A stretch of 22,284 nt of DNA. Source: a virus. Location: positions 1 to 22,284 of the IMG/VR virus record IMGVR_UViG_3300025132_000345; one strand, written 5' to 3'. Positions 6,602 to 13,401 of the stretch are shown here, in pieces (position 1 is the first letter of the stretch; every line of letters begins with the position of its first letter). The notes under the pieces are model-generated. The model did no database searches. It was not told the origin of the DNA and saw nothing but the letters and a program-made list of their open reading frames with translations. Position numbers and translations under genes: made by a program.

Positions 6602-6882
6602 GGCAATGTCCTAAATATTTTTTTGCCATTCGCATCTATTTTTCTACCTATTTCATCTGTTGCGTTTTCTTTAGCATATTGTGCATCTAATTTAGCTAAA
6701 TATGAGGCTGTTGAAAGATACCATCTTGATTTCTGCGCATATTCTGCTTTTTTGTGAAACCATTCGTCTCTTGAAAATAATTGTGCCTGTAGGTTAGGTA
6801 TATTCTTATATGCTTTTTCCCACCTATCGTAATCTGATTTTTTGAGTTTGATTACATGCCCCTCGAAAGTGTATTTTTCCAT
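6598..6882 (-). CDS. Small replication-linked protein (94 aa)
   Basis: I set the start at 6882 (MEKYTFEGHVIKLKKSDYDRW) because GGAG lies 8 bases upstream; the frame is open further upstream, but that extension is hydrophobic and reads through the structured leader. The motif F-E-G-H-V-I-K-L-x-x-x-D-Y-x-x-W followed by I-P-N-L-x-A-Q-L and D-E-W-F is one I remember at the ends of phage replication proteins or as free small proteins beside helicases. A helicase-loading or DNA-binding role is therefore likely but unproven. Its stop overlaps the primase-helicase start (ATGA). Confidence 0.7.
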   Translation of the reverse strand: MEKYTFEGHVIKLKKSDYDRWEKAYKNIPNLQAQLFSRDEWFHKKAEYAQKSRWYLSTASYLAKLDAQYAKENATDEIGRKIDANGKKIFRTLP

Positions 6883-7070
6883 TTGCGTTTCTCCATTTGC
6901 GATAAAATTAACCAAGTAAATCAACAGGTTACATAACATGTGTGTTAGACTTCGGAAAGTCTGAGGTAAGCCCCCCAAACCCCCCATTGAAAAAAATGGA
7001 AGTTTGAGGTGTTAGACTTGCGGATTAGTCGTCAGTCATGCCCCCACCACATTTAGCTGTGATCAGCTTG
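6883..7070 (-). promoter_or_regulatory. Structured 5' leader of the primase-helicase operon
   Basis: About 190 non-coding bases between the minus-strand promoter at 7078-7106 and the start at 6882. They hold a 6-bp hairpin with a CGGA loop (6947-6962), a direct repeat GTGTTAGACTT (6942-6952 and 7009-7019), a second near-repeat AAGTYTGAGGT (6957-6967 and 7000-7010), a 5-bp stem CCATT/AATGG (6984-6999) and a hairpin AGCTG/CAGCT (7055-7068). On the minus strand there are two G6 tracts separated by TTT. The repeats suggest a protein-binding site or replication origin as well as a leader. Confidence 0.45.
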
Positions 7071-7077
7071 CAAAAAT

Positions 7078-7106
7078 AATATAACAAAGTAAAATTCTAC
7101 TTGCAA
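7078..7106 (-). promoter_or_regulatory. Sigma70-type promoter, minus strand
   Basis: Read on the minus strand: -35 TTGCAA (7106-7101), a 17-bp spacer and -10 TATATT (7083-7078), with four and five consensus bases respectively. Transcription would start near 7071 and run through the structured leader into the small partner protein and the primase-helicase. It lies 51 bp downstream of the resolvase stop, so this operon can be expressed separately from the resolvase. Confidence 0.55.
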
Positions 7107-7157
7107 ATATGTTCTCACCTCCACCGAAATATTTGCCCCTTCATGTTGCGATGAAGA

Positions 7158-7568
7158 TTAAAAAGCCTCCACATTTCTAGATGATGGAGGTTTTTTTTCA
7201 TCCCAATCAATCTCGGTGACTGTTACTTCACATCTCGGATTCTTTTTGTCGAGAAACTTTCTTACAATTTTTTGTTTAAACGCTCTATCGTTTTGATACC
7301 AGATCCCTTGCAGGGCATCCAGAAGAATACTTTCATCCAAATCAGGTCTGCGAGATGAATAGTAAATATCGGCTTCAATCATGAGGTCACCTTCCAACAT
7401 CGGTTTTATTTTTTTTGCTTGTACTTGCACATCACGCTCAAAAACTAATGCTTTTTTGCTCTTGATGAATCTAGGTTTACCTCCAAAATGCACCAATCTA
7501 CGAGAGTTTGCTTTAGAGCAACATTCTCCATAAATAATCTGTTTGACTTCTCTTTTTTCTTTCTTCAT
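7158..7568 (-). CDS. rusA: RusA-type Holliday junction resolvase (136 aa)
   Basis: Cuts four-way DNA junctions made during recombination and replication, using metal-binding aspartates as a homodimer. The family signature is clear: S-R-R-P-D-L-D (72-78, with Asp76 and Asp78), L-L-D-A-L-Q-G (82-88, Asp84), N-D-R (93-95, Asp94) and the K-K-N-P-R segment near 108-112. The length is typical. It is divergent from the exonuclease gene, whose start is 33 bp away, placing it beside the recombination module although on the other strand. The Ala-Phe-Lys-Gln after NDR is encoded by the GTTTAAAC at 7274. Confidence 0.92.
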   Translation of the reverse strand: MKKEKREVKQIIYGECCSKANSRRLVHFGGKPRFIKSKKALVFERDVQVQAKKIKPMLEGDLMIEADIYYSSRRPDLDESILLDALQGIWYQNDRAFKQKIVRKFLDKKNPRCEVTVTEIDWDEKKPPSSRNVEAF

Positions 7569-7601
7569 AATAGTTATGTTTTATCGCAACAATGGAGAAT
7601 C

Positions 7602-8468
7602 ATGGAGTATATCAACACTCACAATTTGCCTGCACCTTTAGCTAATGCTATCAAAAGAGACAGTTATAGCAAGGGAGATGCAGTTATTTCAGCTACTGGT
7701 CTCATGCGCCCTGCTCGTATGTCTGCCTTGTTTGATCATTATGATGATCAAATACAAAGAGATGTCACATCGGAGGTATGGTCATTATTTGGGAGGGCAG
7801 TGCATTGGATATTGGAACAAGGCGAAACAGATGGTTATATAACCGAAGAAAGATTATTCGCTGAATGCAATGGTTGGAGAGTATCAGGTCAGTTAGATGT
7901 TCAAGAGATACAAGATGATGGCTCTCGCATAATACAAGATTATAAGACTAGAAAAGTGTATGGTGTCATGCATGGAGGCATAAGCGATGAACAACAGCTA
8001 AATATATACGCTTGGTTAGCTCGCCAAAATGGCATAGAAATATCTGGTTTACAGATAATAAATCTAATAAAAGATTGGTCAAAACATCAAGTGGATAGAG
8101 TAGATGGGTATCCAGAGAGAGATGTTCATATACAAAATATTAATATGTGGTCTCCAGAGGAGGCAGAAGAATTTGTAAAACAGCGTGTTTCAATTCATAA
8201 AAAAGCCAGAGATGGCGATTTACCAGAGTGCACAGATGAAGAACGATGGTTGCGTGGTGAGAAATATGCTGTTCGCAAAGAAGGTAGGAAAACAGCAGTA
8301 AGAGTTTTCGAGCAAGAAGAAGAGGCTGAGACATTCATTTCAGCATTAAAAGACAAAGATAAACACAGCATTGAACATAGAAAAGGTATCAACATGAGAT
8401 GTGAGAGCTTTTGTGATGTCGCTGAGTTTTGTTTTCAATATCAATCCATAAAGGTGCAAAATGACTAA
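7602..8468 (+). CDS. Cas4/RecB-like PD-(D/E)XK exonuclease (288 aa)
   Basis: Probably resects double-stranded DNA to give single strands for the annealing protein encoded next. The start at 7602 (MEYINTHN) follows GGAG by four bases; the frame is open further upstream, but that part is antisense to the resolvase gene. Nuclease motifs: His68 in R-A-V-H-W, Asp99 in G-Q-L-D-V, Asp113 and Lys115 in Q-D-Y-K, then the Q-Q-L-N-I-Y motif near 131-136. Four cysteines (Cys210, Cys267, Cys271, Cys277) are placed as in Fe-S cluster nucleases of the AddB/Cas4 group. It overlaps the next gene by 8 bases. Confidence 0.85.
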   Translation: MEYINTHNLPAPLANAIKRDSYSKGDAVISATGLMRPARMSALFDHYDDQIQRDVTSEVWSLFGRAVHWILEQGETDGYITEERLFAECNGWRVSGQLDVQEIQDDGSRIIQDYKTRKVYGVMHGGISDEQQLNIYAWLARQNGIEISGLQIINLIKDWSKHQVDRVDGYPERDVHIQNINMWSPEEAEEFVKQRVSIHKKARDGDLPECTDEERWLRGEKYAVRKEGRKTAVRVFEQEEEAETFISALKDKDKHSIEHRKGINMRCESFCDVAEFCFQYQSIKVQND

Positions 8469-9243
8469 AAAAGTTGAAGATAAGCTTGTAAAAGCAGTGA
8501 GACAGATGGCAGAACTGCCAGATAAAGATAAAGTGTCGATTAGGGGCAAAATGTATGCCGAAGTACATACGCGAGTGCAAGCATTTCGTGAAGCATTCGG
8601 TGTCGATGGCAAGATAATTAGTAAGGTGCATGTAGCAGATGCAAACAGAGTCATGACTGAAACTACTGTTCATGTGCATGTAGATGGCTCATGGAGAGAA
8701 ATAGGTAATGATTTTGCCGAAGAATTTAGAGGTGAAGGGATGGTCAATAAGACCAGTGCAGTAGAAAACTGTCTTACCTCGTCAATCGGTAGAGCTTTAT
8801 CGGCATGTGGCTTATCTGGAGGAAGCTATGCCTCATTTGAAGAAATGGATCATGCTATCAATGAGAAAGCCGAAGTGCCTAAAGATGCTGTAACTAAAGA
8901 AAAACCAAAAAAGAAAGAGCCAAAGCCACAGACTGCTGAGGAAATAAAAGAGTCTATGGAAGAGAAAGGTCTTGCGGAAAAACCAAAAGATGAAAAGCTC
9001 GAAAAAAAGATTAGAGAAACTTTCAATCTAGAAGATCCATCCGAAAAATTTACTGTAATTTCAGAGAAAGCTATTGCTGATATGGATGTAGCAGTGAATT
9101 CGCAGGAAATAGAGAAGATATGGAAAGACTCAATAGAATCCTTGAAAGATGTAAAAGGAGAGGTGTCTCAAACTGCATGGCAAGTGTGGTTAGGAGAAAT
9201 GTCAAAAATGCGTGAAGAAATGATTAAGAAGGAAAAGAAATAA
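8461..9243 (+). CDS. ERF-like single-strand annealing protein (260 aa)
   Basis: Anneals complementary single strands in phage recombination. The first 135 residues carry the ERF-type core: K-x-Y-A-E-V-x-x-R-V-x-x-F-R (30-43), then N-K-T-S-A-V-E-N-C-L-T-S-S-I-G-R-A-L (96-113) and G-L-S-G-G-S-Y-A-S. The second half is a long Lys/Glu-rich, low-complexity and probably helical tail, as is common in this family. It sits between the exonuclease and an SSB-like protein, overlapping both, which is a complete exonuclease-annealase-SSB set comparable in logic to lambda Red. Confidence 0.82.
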   Translation: MTKKVEDKLVKAVRQMAELPDKDKVSIRGKMYAEVHTRVQAFREAFGVDGKIISKVHVADANRVMTETTVHVHVDGSWREIGNDFAEEFRGEGMVNKTSAVENCLTSSIGRALSACGLSGGSYASFEEMDHAINEKAEVPKDAVTKEKPKKKEPKPQTAEEIKESMEEKGLAEKPKDEKLEKKIRETFNLEDPSEKFTVISEKAIADMDVAVNSQEIEKIWKDSIESLKDVKGEVSQTAWQVWLGEMSKMREEMIKKEKK

Positions 9244-9491
9244 TGGCTTACGAAAGAAAAGATAATAGTGGTAGTATTTTTAAGAATGCAAACAAAACAG
9301 AAGATTGGCATGCAGATGCTAGAGGAAGTGCGCTGATTGATGGTGTCGAGTATTGGGTTGATGCATATACCAATACTGGAACTAAAAACAACAGCGATGA
9401 AAAATGGCAAGGCTTGAGATTTAAAAAGAAAGATAGTCAGCCTAAAAAAGAGTCATCTAGCGAAATAACCTATGATGACATTCCATTTTAA
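9243..9491 (+). CDS. Small SSB-like protein with a DDIPF tail (82 aa)
   Basis: Coupled to the annealing protein by a TAATG overlap. The body (N-S-G-S-I-F-K-N, H-A-D-A-R-G-S-A-L-I-D-G-V-E-Y-W-V-D-A-Y) belongs to a small beta-rich family I recall from phages and proteobacteria, often near recombination genes. The last five residues are D-D-I-P-F, identical to the end of the acidic tip by which bacterial SSB recruits partner proteins. I infer that it coats single-stranded DNA for the annealase and may also draw in host repair proteins. Confidence 0.72.
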   Translation: MAYERKDNSGSIFKNANKTEDWHADARGSALIDGVEYWVDAYTNTGTKNNSDEKWQGLRFKKKDSQPKKESSSEITYDDIPF

Positions 9492-9505
9492 TTGAGCGTT
9501 TAAAC

Positions 9506-9637
9506 GAATATTGTGGTACATACTGAGGTTTAAAAGGACAAAGTTCGAGGTTTCCCTAATCATGTTCCCTCGAATCGTGCTAAGTTGAGAGTTAATGTAA
9601 ATTCCTGAGTGTAGCCAGACTCCAAGCCACAATATTC
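9506..9637. repeat. Non-coding element bounded by 11-bp inverted repeats
   Basis: GAATATTGTGG (9506-9516) and CCACAATATTC (9627-9637) are perfect inverted repeats 110 bp apart. Between them is a second perfect 7-bp stem, TTCGAGG (9544-9550) with CCTCGAA (9569-9575), and a short GAGT/ACTC stem (9607-9622). The gap (9492-9656) has no open frame of note. Nested stems suggest a structured RNA, an origin or a recombination site. A GTTTAAAC copy (9498) lies just outside the left arm. The gene at 9657 follows with its own ribosome site (GGAGG, 9648-9652). Confidence 0.55.
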
Positions 9638-9656
9638 CCTAACTTGTGGAGGCAAT

Positions 9657-10019
9657 ATGGAAATAAAACCAAATGGTAAATCGAGACACGATCAAATGAG
9701 AGAACAAGTAAGTGATTTTCATAGAGAAAATCCTGAGGTATGGGATTTATTTGTAAAGTTTACTTTAGATAGAATACATAGAGGATTCAATAACTACAGT
9801 GTAAACGCTATCTTTGAAAGAATAAGATGGGAAAAAGACGATGTAGGTGGCGATTCTAAGTATTCTTTTAAGTTAAATAATAATTATCGTGCATTCTATG
9901 CAAGAAGATTCATGAAAATGTATCCACAATACGATGGATTCTTTAGAACAAGAACACAAACTAGCAAATATGATGATGCCTCCAAGTATTCAGAGTTAAC
10001 ACCGAGAGATTATGAATAA
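9657..10019 (+). CDS. Conserved phage protein of unknown function (120 aa)
   Basis: Starts four bases after GGAGG. The central part (D-F-H-R-E-N-P-E-V-W-D-L-F, then S-V-N-A-I-F-E-R-I-R-W-E and N-N-N-Y-R-A-F-Y-A-R-R-F-M) matches a protein I remember seeing repeatedly in tailed phages and prophages, usually near HNH or replication genes, without an assigned function. It is soluble, aromatic-rich and slightly basic. It overlaps the HNH gene by 8 bases, so the two are probably made together. Confidence 0.75.
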   Translation: MEIKPNGKSRHDQMREQVSDFHRENPEVWDLFVKFTLDRIHRGFNNYSVNAIFERIRWEKDDVGGDSKYSFKLNNNYRAFYARRFMKMYPQYDGFFRTRTQTSKYDDASKYSELTPRDYE

Positions 10020-10299
10020 AGATTGGGCAGATAAAGTAAGAAGTCAAAAGTATTTAGAGAATGTGCGTGAGCATGGCTGTTTAATATGCCATAGACCTCC
10101 TCAGGCACATCATTTAACTCATGCACAAGGTCTTAGAGGCATGAGAAGGACAGGAGATCAATGGGCAGTACCATTGTGTCAAGAACATCATTTTAACTTA
10201 CATGCTTATGGCAATGAATCGCAATGGTGGGCATTGCAAGGCATTGATCCTATCAAATGGGCAGAAAACAATTGGGAGATTTACAACAATGAGAAGTGA
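10012..10299 (+). CDS. HNH nuclease-like zinc protein, Ref/DUF968 type (95 aa)
   Basis: Residues show C-L-I-C (Cys23, Cys26), A-H-H-L-T-H (His33, His34), then P-L-C-Q-E-H-H-F-N-L-H (Cys56, His59, His60, His64). This is the beta-beta-alpha metal HNH layout with extra zinc ligands seen in the phage P1 Ref/DUF968 group, where Ref is a RecA-dependent nuclease. The QAHHLTHAQG and GNE-WWALQGIDP segments fit the same group. A DNA-cutting or recombination-enhancing role is likely; the substrate is unknown. It overlaps the next gene by 11 bases. Confidence 0.78.
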   Translation: MNKDWADKVRSQKYLENVREHGCLICHRPPQAHHLTHAQGLRGMRRTGDQWAVPLCQEHHFNLHAYGNESQWWALQGIDPIKWAENNWEIYNNEK

Positions 10300-10750
10300 A
10301 ATAGAAAATATGGCAGAGCATTTTGAATGCAAGAAGTATGCCTATAGACAAACTAAAGATGGAGTTGTTCTTTCTTTTGTCCTACATCCAGACGATATAC
10401 CGCCTGATATGGCTGTTTCTGCTATTGGATCTAGATATATGGTTGCATGTGTTCAGATAAATGATCAAGAAGAGCCGATGCAAGCCAAAGCTAAGAATGA
10501 AGGAGAAAGAGCCTTATCAAGAGCATGTTTGATTTGCAAAGATGCTGATTATCAACAGTGGGTGCGTTTAAACGCAGAAAAATGGGGTATAAAACAGTTG
10601 GATCTTGAAGATGAAGAGCTTTGTGCCTTAGTAATTAGAAATGTTTGTCGTGTCGGTAGCAGATCAGAAATCAAAACATCTCCATCTGCACAACAGCGTT
10701 TAAACTTACATTTACAAGATTTTTTAAAAAGGGATAAAGGTGTCGTATGA
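10289..10750 (+). CDS. Conserved phage protein of unknown function (153 aa)
   Basis: The start at 10289 (MRSEIEN) is preceded by GGGAG (10275-10279); the frame is open upstream, but only inside the HNH gene. The N-terminal half (A-Y-R-Q-T-K-D-G-V-V-L-S-F-V-L-H-P-D-D-I-P, then G-S-R-Y-M-V-A) resembles a protein seen in other phages near replication genes, with no function I can name. The second half includes W-V-R-L-N and Q-R-L-N, both encoded through GTTTAAAC copies only 132 bp apart (10566, 10698). Ends by ATGA overlap with the XRE regulator. Confidence 0.68.
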   Translation: MRSEIENMAEHFECKKYAYRQTKDGVVLSFVLHPDDIPPDMAVSAIGSRYMVACVQINDQEEPMQAKAKNEGERALSRACLICKDADYQQWVRLNAEKWGIKQLDLEDEELCALVIRNVCRVGSRSEIKTSPSAQQRLNLHLQDFLKRDKGVV

Positions 10751-10947
10751 CTAATTGGAGTAGTGAGCTTAGAGAAGCTAGACATAATAGAAAATTAACT
10801 TTAGAACAATTAGGAGAGATTATTGGGATGTCTAAACATTATCTCTCATGTATGGAAAGAGGGGTGCATGAGCCTAGAATTAGCACTCTAGAGAAGGTTT
10901 TTAATGCCTTAGAATATGATTTAGTTGTAAAAAATAGGAATGAATAG
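10747..10947 (+). CDS. XRE-family transcription regulator (66 aa)
   Basis: A single Cro/CI-type helix-turn-helix domain nearly fills the protein: L-R-E-A-R-x-x-R-K-L-T-L-E-Q-L-G-E-I-I-G-M-S-K-H-Y-L-S-C-M-E-R-G, followed by P-R-I-S-T-L-E-K-V-F. It should bind a palindromic operator as a dimer, but has no separate dimerisation or cleavage domain, so it is not a RecA-inactivated repressor. It lies inside an operon, coupled on both sides (ATGA, TAGTG), not at a divergent switch. This argues against a classic lysogeny control role. Confidence 0.85.
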   Translation: MTNWSSELREARHNRKLTLEQLGEIIGMSKHYLSCMERGVHEPRISTLEKVFNALEYDLVVKNRNE

Positions 10948-11399
10948 TGACTATTGATGGCATACATCAGATTTTAGAAGAAAATAATGTAGGTATATCC
11001 CATAATGGTGCATTGGTAATCACTTCTAATCCAACATCAGCGAATTATACTACTGCTTGTATTAATGCTCTTCCAAAAACGACTACGACAGCAGGAGGAG
11101 GGATAATTCGAGAAGATGATACATATGAATTGTATCGAAAGCCATTATATGTAGCGATTAGAGGATCGCAAAGATTAGACTCAGTATTTACCCCTAGTGT
11201 CTATCTCTTAACAAGATATGATGATGTTGTGTATGTTGGACAAAGTATAAATCCAGTAGGAAGAATATATACCCATAAAAGAGATAAAAATTTTGATGGA
11301 TTTAGAATTTTAAAATGTAAAGAAGATAGAATGTTATATTGGGAGGATAAGTTGATAGATCATTATCAACCTGAATACAACAAACGCGGAAGATATTGA
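10947..11399 (+). CDS. GIY-YIG domain protein, GTG start (150 aa)
   Basis: The GTG start overlaps the previous stop (TAGTG), seven bases after AGGA. The C-terminal half (about 85-150) is a GIY-YIG nuclease domain: V-Y-L-L for the GIY part, V-V-Y-V-G-Q-S for YIG, an Arg in G-R-I-Y-T-H-K, and a Glu in W-E-D-K-L-I-D-H-Y-Q-P-E-Y-N. The N-terminal 80 residues (Thr/Ala-rich, with TTTTAGGG) match nothing I know. It may be a homing-type or host-DNA nuclease. The next gene is a DNA methyltransferase, and a nuclease-methylase partnership is possible but not shown. Confidence 0.75.
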   Translation: MTIDGIHQILEENNVGISHNGALVITSNPTSANYTTACINALPKTTTTAGGGIIREDDTYELYRKPLYVAIRGSQRLDSVFTPSVYLLTRYDDVVYVGQSINPVGRIYTHKRDKNFDGFRILKCKEDRMLYWEDKLIDHYQPEYNKRGRY

Positions 11400-11402
11400 T
11401 AA

Positions 11403-12566
11403 ATGAAGTATTTATCCATATGTAGCGGAATAGAATCAGTGGGAGTTGCATGGCATCCGCTTGGTTTTGAATGTCTCGGTTTAGCTGAGATTGATCCATT
11501 TAGATCGGCTGTGCTTGATTATCATTATCCAGAGGTAAAAAATTATGGAGACTTCACACAAATCGAAAGATCAGACTTGCGAGCCACACCAGACATCCTT
11601 GTTGGAGGAACACCATGCGCTACCTTCTCAATCGCAGGACTTAGAGGAGGCATGGGAGAAGATAGAGGGAATCTCGCACTTGAGTTTATTCGCTTGGCTC
11701 AAAGAATTAAGCCGAAATGGATACTCTGGGAAAATGTTCCCGGAATCTTGTCATCTAACGGAGGAAAAGATCTTGCTACCTTCTTCGGAGCATTGGCAGA
11801 ACTCAGGTATGGGTTCGCATACAGGGTTCTTGACACTCAATACATCAGAACACAACGATTTCCAAGAGCAATCCCACAAAGACGAAGGCGTATCTTCGTT
11901 GTCGGATGTCTTGGAGACTGGAAAAGTAGCGCAAAAGTATTATTTGACCAAGAAACAATGTCAGGGAATCCTCCTCCGAGCAGAAAAGAAAGGAGCAAAG
12001 ATCCCAGAAAGCCTAAGGAATTGCATAGAGACCTATATAGAAAGCTAGATTATCATGGATCATTTTCAGATGAAGATCAAGTCTCAGGAACAATAACTGC
12101 AAAAGGTAGATTTTCCCCTCCTGAAAACTCAATGTTGTGCATTGAAGATCCAATTGCCTTACAAACTGCACATACAAAATCTAATGGCTCAGGCATAAAA
12201 GCAGATGGTGCTATGTATTCATTAACAGCAGGAGATAGGCATGCAGTCATGTGTTTTGAGCCTAATACACCAGATGGTCATGCCAGAATAACAAAAAACA
12301 ACATATCGCCTACTTTAAACGCTATGACAGGAGGTAATAGACAGCCATGTGTCATGGCAAAAAACAGAATTAGAAGGCTCACAATCGTTGAATGCGAGAG
12401 ATTACAAGGCTTTGACGATAACTATACGCAAGTTCCTTATCGTGGCAAACCGAAAGAACAAGCTCCAAAATCCAAAAGATATGAGGCAGTTGGTCGCGCA
12501 ATGTCAATAAATGTCATGGAATGGTTAGGAACAAGGATACAAAAGGTGCACAATAATGAAATTTGA
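11403..12566 (+). CDS. C5 cytosine DNA methyltransferase (387 aa)
   Basis: Transfers a methyl group from S-adenosylmethionine to carbon 5 of cytosine in a specific DNA site. Motif I is S-I-C-S-G-I-E-S (5-12). Motif IV is G-G-T-P-C-A-T-F-S with catalytic Cys72. Motif VI is W-E-N-V-P-G (109-114). Motif VIII is Q-R-R-R-R-I-F-V-V-G (159-168). Motif IX is R-R-L-T-x-x-E-C-E-R-L-Q-G-F and motif X is A-V-G-R-A-M near the C-terminus. All are present, so it should be active; the target site cannot be read from sequence. It may shield phage DNA from host restriction. Its 5' half also contains a long second frame (11545-12048), and it overlaps the next gene by 11 bases. Confidence 0.93.
   Translation: MKYLSICSGIESVGVAWHPLGFECLGLAEIDPFRSAVLDYHYPEVKNYGDFTQIERSDLRATPDILVGGTPCATFSIAGLRGGMGEDRGNLALEFIRLAQRIKPKWILWENVPGILSSNGGKDLATFFGALAELRYGFAYRVLDTQYIRTQRFPRAIPQRRRRIFVVGCLGDWKSSAKVLFDQETMSGNPPPSRKERSKDPRKPKELHRDLYRKLDYHGSFSDEDQVSGTITAKGRFSPPENSMLCIEDPIALQTAHTKSNGSGIKADGAMYSLTAGDRHAVMCFEPNTPDGHARITKNNISPTLNAMTGGNRQPCVMAKNRIRRLTIVECERLQGFDDNYTQVPYRGKPKEQAPKSKRYEAVGRAMSINVMEWLGTRIQKVHNNEI
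11545..12048 (+). CDS. Overprinted frame inside the C5 methyltransferase (167 aa)
   Basis: A 167-codon frame, shifted +1 relative to the methyltransferase, opens at an ATG with AGAGG (11531-11535) upstream. Unlike ordinary shadow frames, its product reads like a phage protein family I remember: S-G-K-M-F-P-E-S-C, then S-S-E-H-W-Q-N-S-G-M-G, L-T-L-N-T-S-E-H, L-S-D-V-L-E-T-G, and Y-Y-L-T-K-K-Q-C-Q-G-I-L-L-R-A-E-K-K-G near the end. In that family, as I recall it, the end reads YFLS-x-KAC-x-GILRRAEKRGK. This may be genuine dual coding, or the family may exist in databases only as the other frame of methyltransferase genes. Function unknown. Confidence 0.45.
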   Translation: METSHKSKDQTCEPHQTSLLEEHHALPSQSQDLEEAWEKIEGISHLSLFAWLKELSRNGYSGKMFPESCHLTEEKILLPSSEHWQNSGMGSHTGFLTLNTSEHNDFQEQSHKDEGVSSLSDVLETGKVAQKYYLTKKQCQGILLRAEKKGAKIPESLRNCIETYIES

Positions 12567-13191
12567 TTTCAGTAAAATAAAAGATTTCGATAGACATATA
12601 GAGCTTTCTATACCTAATTTATCAACATTAGACTCTATATTTAGACAAGTAACACATCAATATGCCCATCCTGAGTCGAGAGTCATAGATTTTGGATGCT
12701 CAACAGGCAGGTTTTTGGACTCTTTGACTAAGTTAGAAGGGTGCGATTATGTAGGAGTTGATGAAATAGAGATGAATAATCAAGCTCATTATCCATTTTG
12801 GAAGGGAGATATTGAAGATTTTTTTAGTTGTGCTGTCTGGAATACCAACATTTCTGTGATGATTAGCATGTTTTTCCTGCAATTTCTTGGAAATGTCAAA
12901 AGAAAAAGGGTAATGAAGTTGTTTAAACAGCATATAGATAATGGTGCAGTGCTTCTGATTGCAGAAAAAGTGTATCTAACTGATCCTGTTTTGCAACAAA
13001 CTATACATAATTTACACATACAAGAGAAAAGAAAAGGTTTTTCTGACAAAGAGATCTTAGATAAAGACATTCAATTGTCTCATTCTATGTTCTGCAAGAC
13101 TGAAACTGAGTTGGAAAAAGAATTAAGAAAGATAGGCAAGGTATCTAAAGTATGGCAAAGCTATAACTTCATGGGATATGTCGTCAGATAA
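12556..13191 (+). CDS. Class I SAM-dependent methyltransferase (211 aa)
   Basis: Residues about 34-60 hold the SAM-binding motif R-V-I-D-F-G-C-S-T-G-R-F-L-D, followed by Y-V-G-V-D-E-I at the end of the second strand, as in Rossmann-fold methyltransferases. The remaining length suits a single-domain enzyme of the Methyltransf_11/25 type. No D-P-P-Y or N-P-P-Y motif is seen, so it is not a typical adenine DNA methylase; the substrate could be a small molecule, RNA or protein. It overlaps the C5 methyltransferase by 11 bases and has AGGTG (12545-12549) as ribosome site. A GTTTAAAC copy lies at 12921. Confidence 0.78.
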   Translation: MKFDFSKIKDFDRHIELSIPNLSTLDSIFRQVTHQYAHPESRVIDFGCSTGRFLDSLTKLEGCDYVGVDEIEMNNQAHYPFWKGDIEDFFSCAVWNTNISVMISMFFLQFLGNVKRKRVMKLFKQHIDNGAVLLIAEKVYLTDPVLQQTIHNLHIQEKRKGFSDKEILDKDIQLSHSMFCKTETELEKELRKIGKVSKVWQSYNFMGYVVR

Positions 13192-13401
13192 AAGCTACAT
13201 CGGTAAGTTCATAACCGACCTTTAATACTTTGGTGCTAGTTAAGTAGCGAAAAAGCACCTCCTTATTGTTTAAACATTTATAAAATAATCAGCAGCCGAT
13301 GAGTGCTGCACAAAACCAGCGCAGCCCAGCAGTATTGTTTAAACACTATAAAATCAAAAGGTTCGCGCTTTTTTGATGTTTAAACGAATCCAATACTACT
13401 A
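13192..13401. terminator. Structured gap between converging operons
   Basis: This 210-bp non-coding stretch separates plus genes ending at 13191 from minus genes ending at 13402. It contains several hairpins: TCGGT/ACCGA (near 13200-13218), GGTGCT/AGCACC (13232-13259), GCAGC/GCTGC (near 13292-13309), and ATCAAAA/TTTTGAT (13353-13377), whose arms give A- and T-runs on both strands and could end transcription in either direction. Three GTTTAAAC copies (13268, 13337, 13378) are clustered here, the densest group in the window. Confidence 0.5.

Noticed and set aside
10747-10947. XRE protein as a lysogeny repressor
   Set aside because: It sits inside a co-directional operon with no divergent partner, has no cleavage or dimer domain, and no integrase or attachment site is visible in the window, so a temperate lifestyle is not supported here.
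11403-12566. GTTTAAAC as the target of the C5 methyltransferase
   Set aside because: The palindrome has only its terminal G/C pair available for cytosine methylation and nothing in the target-recognition region indicates this site; left open but not claimed.
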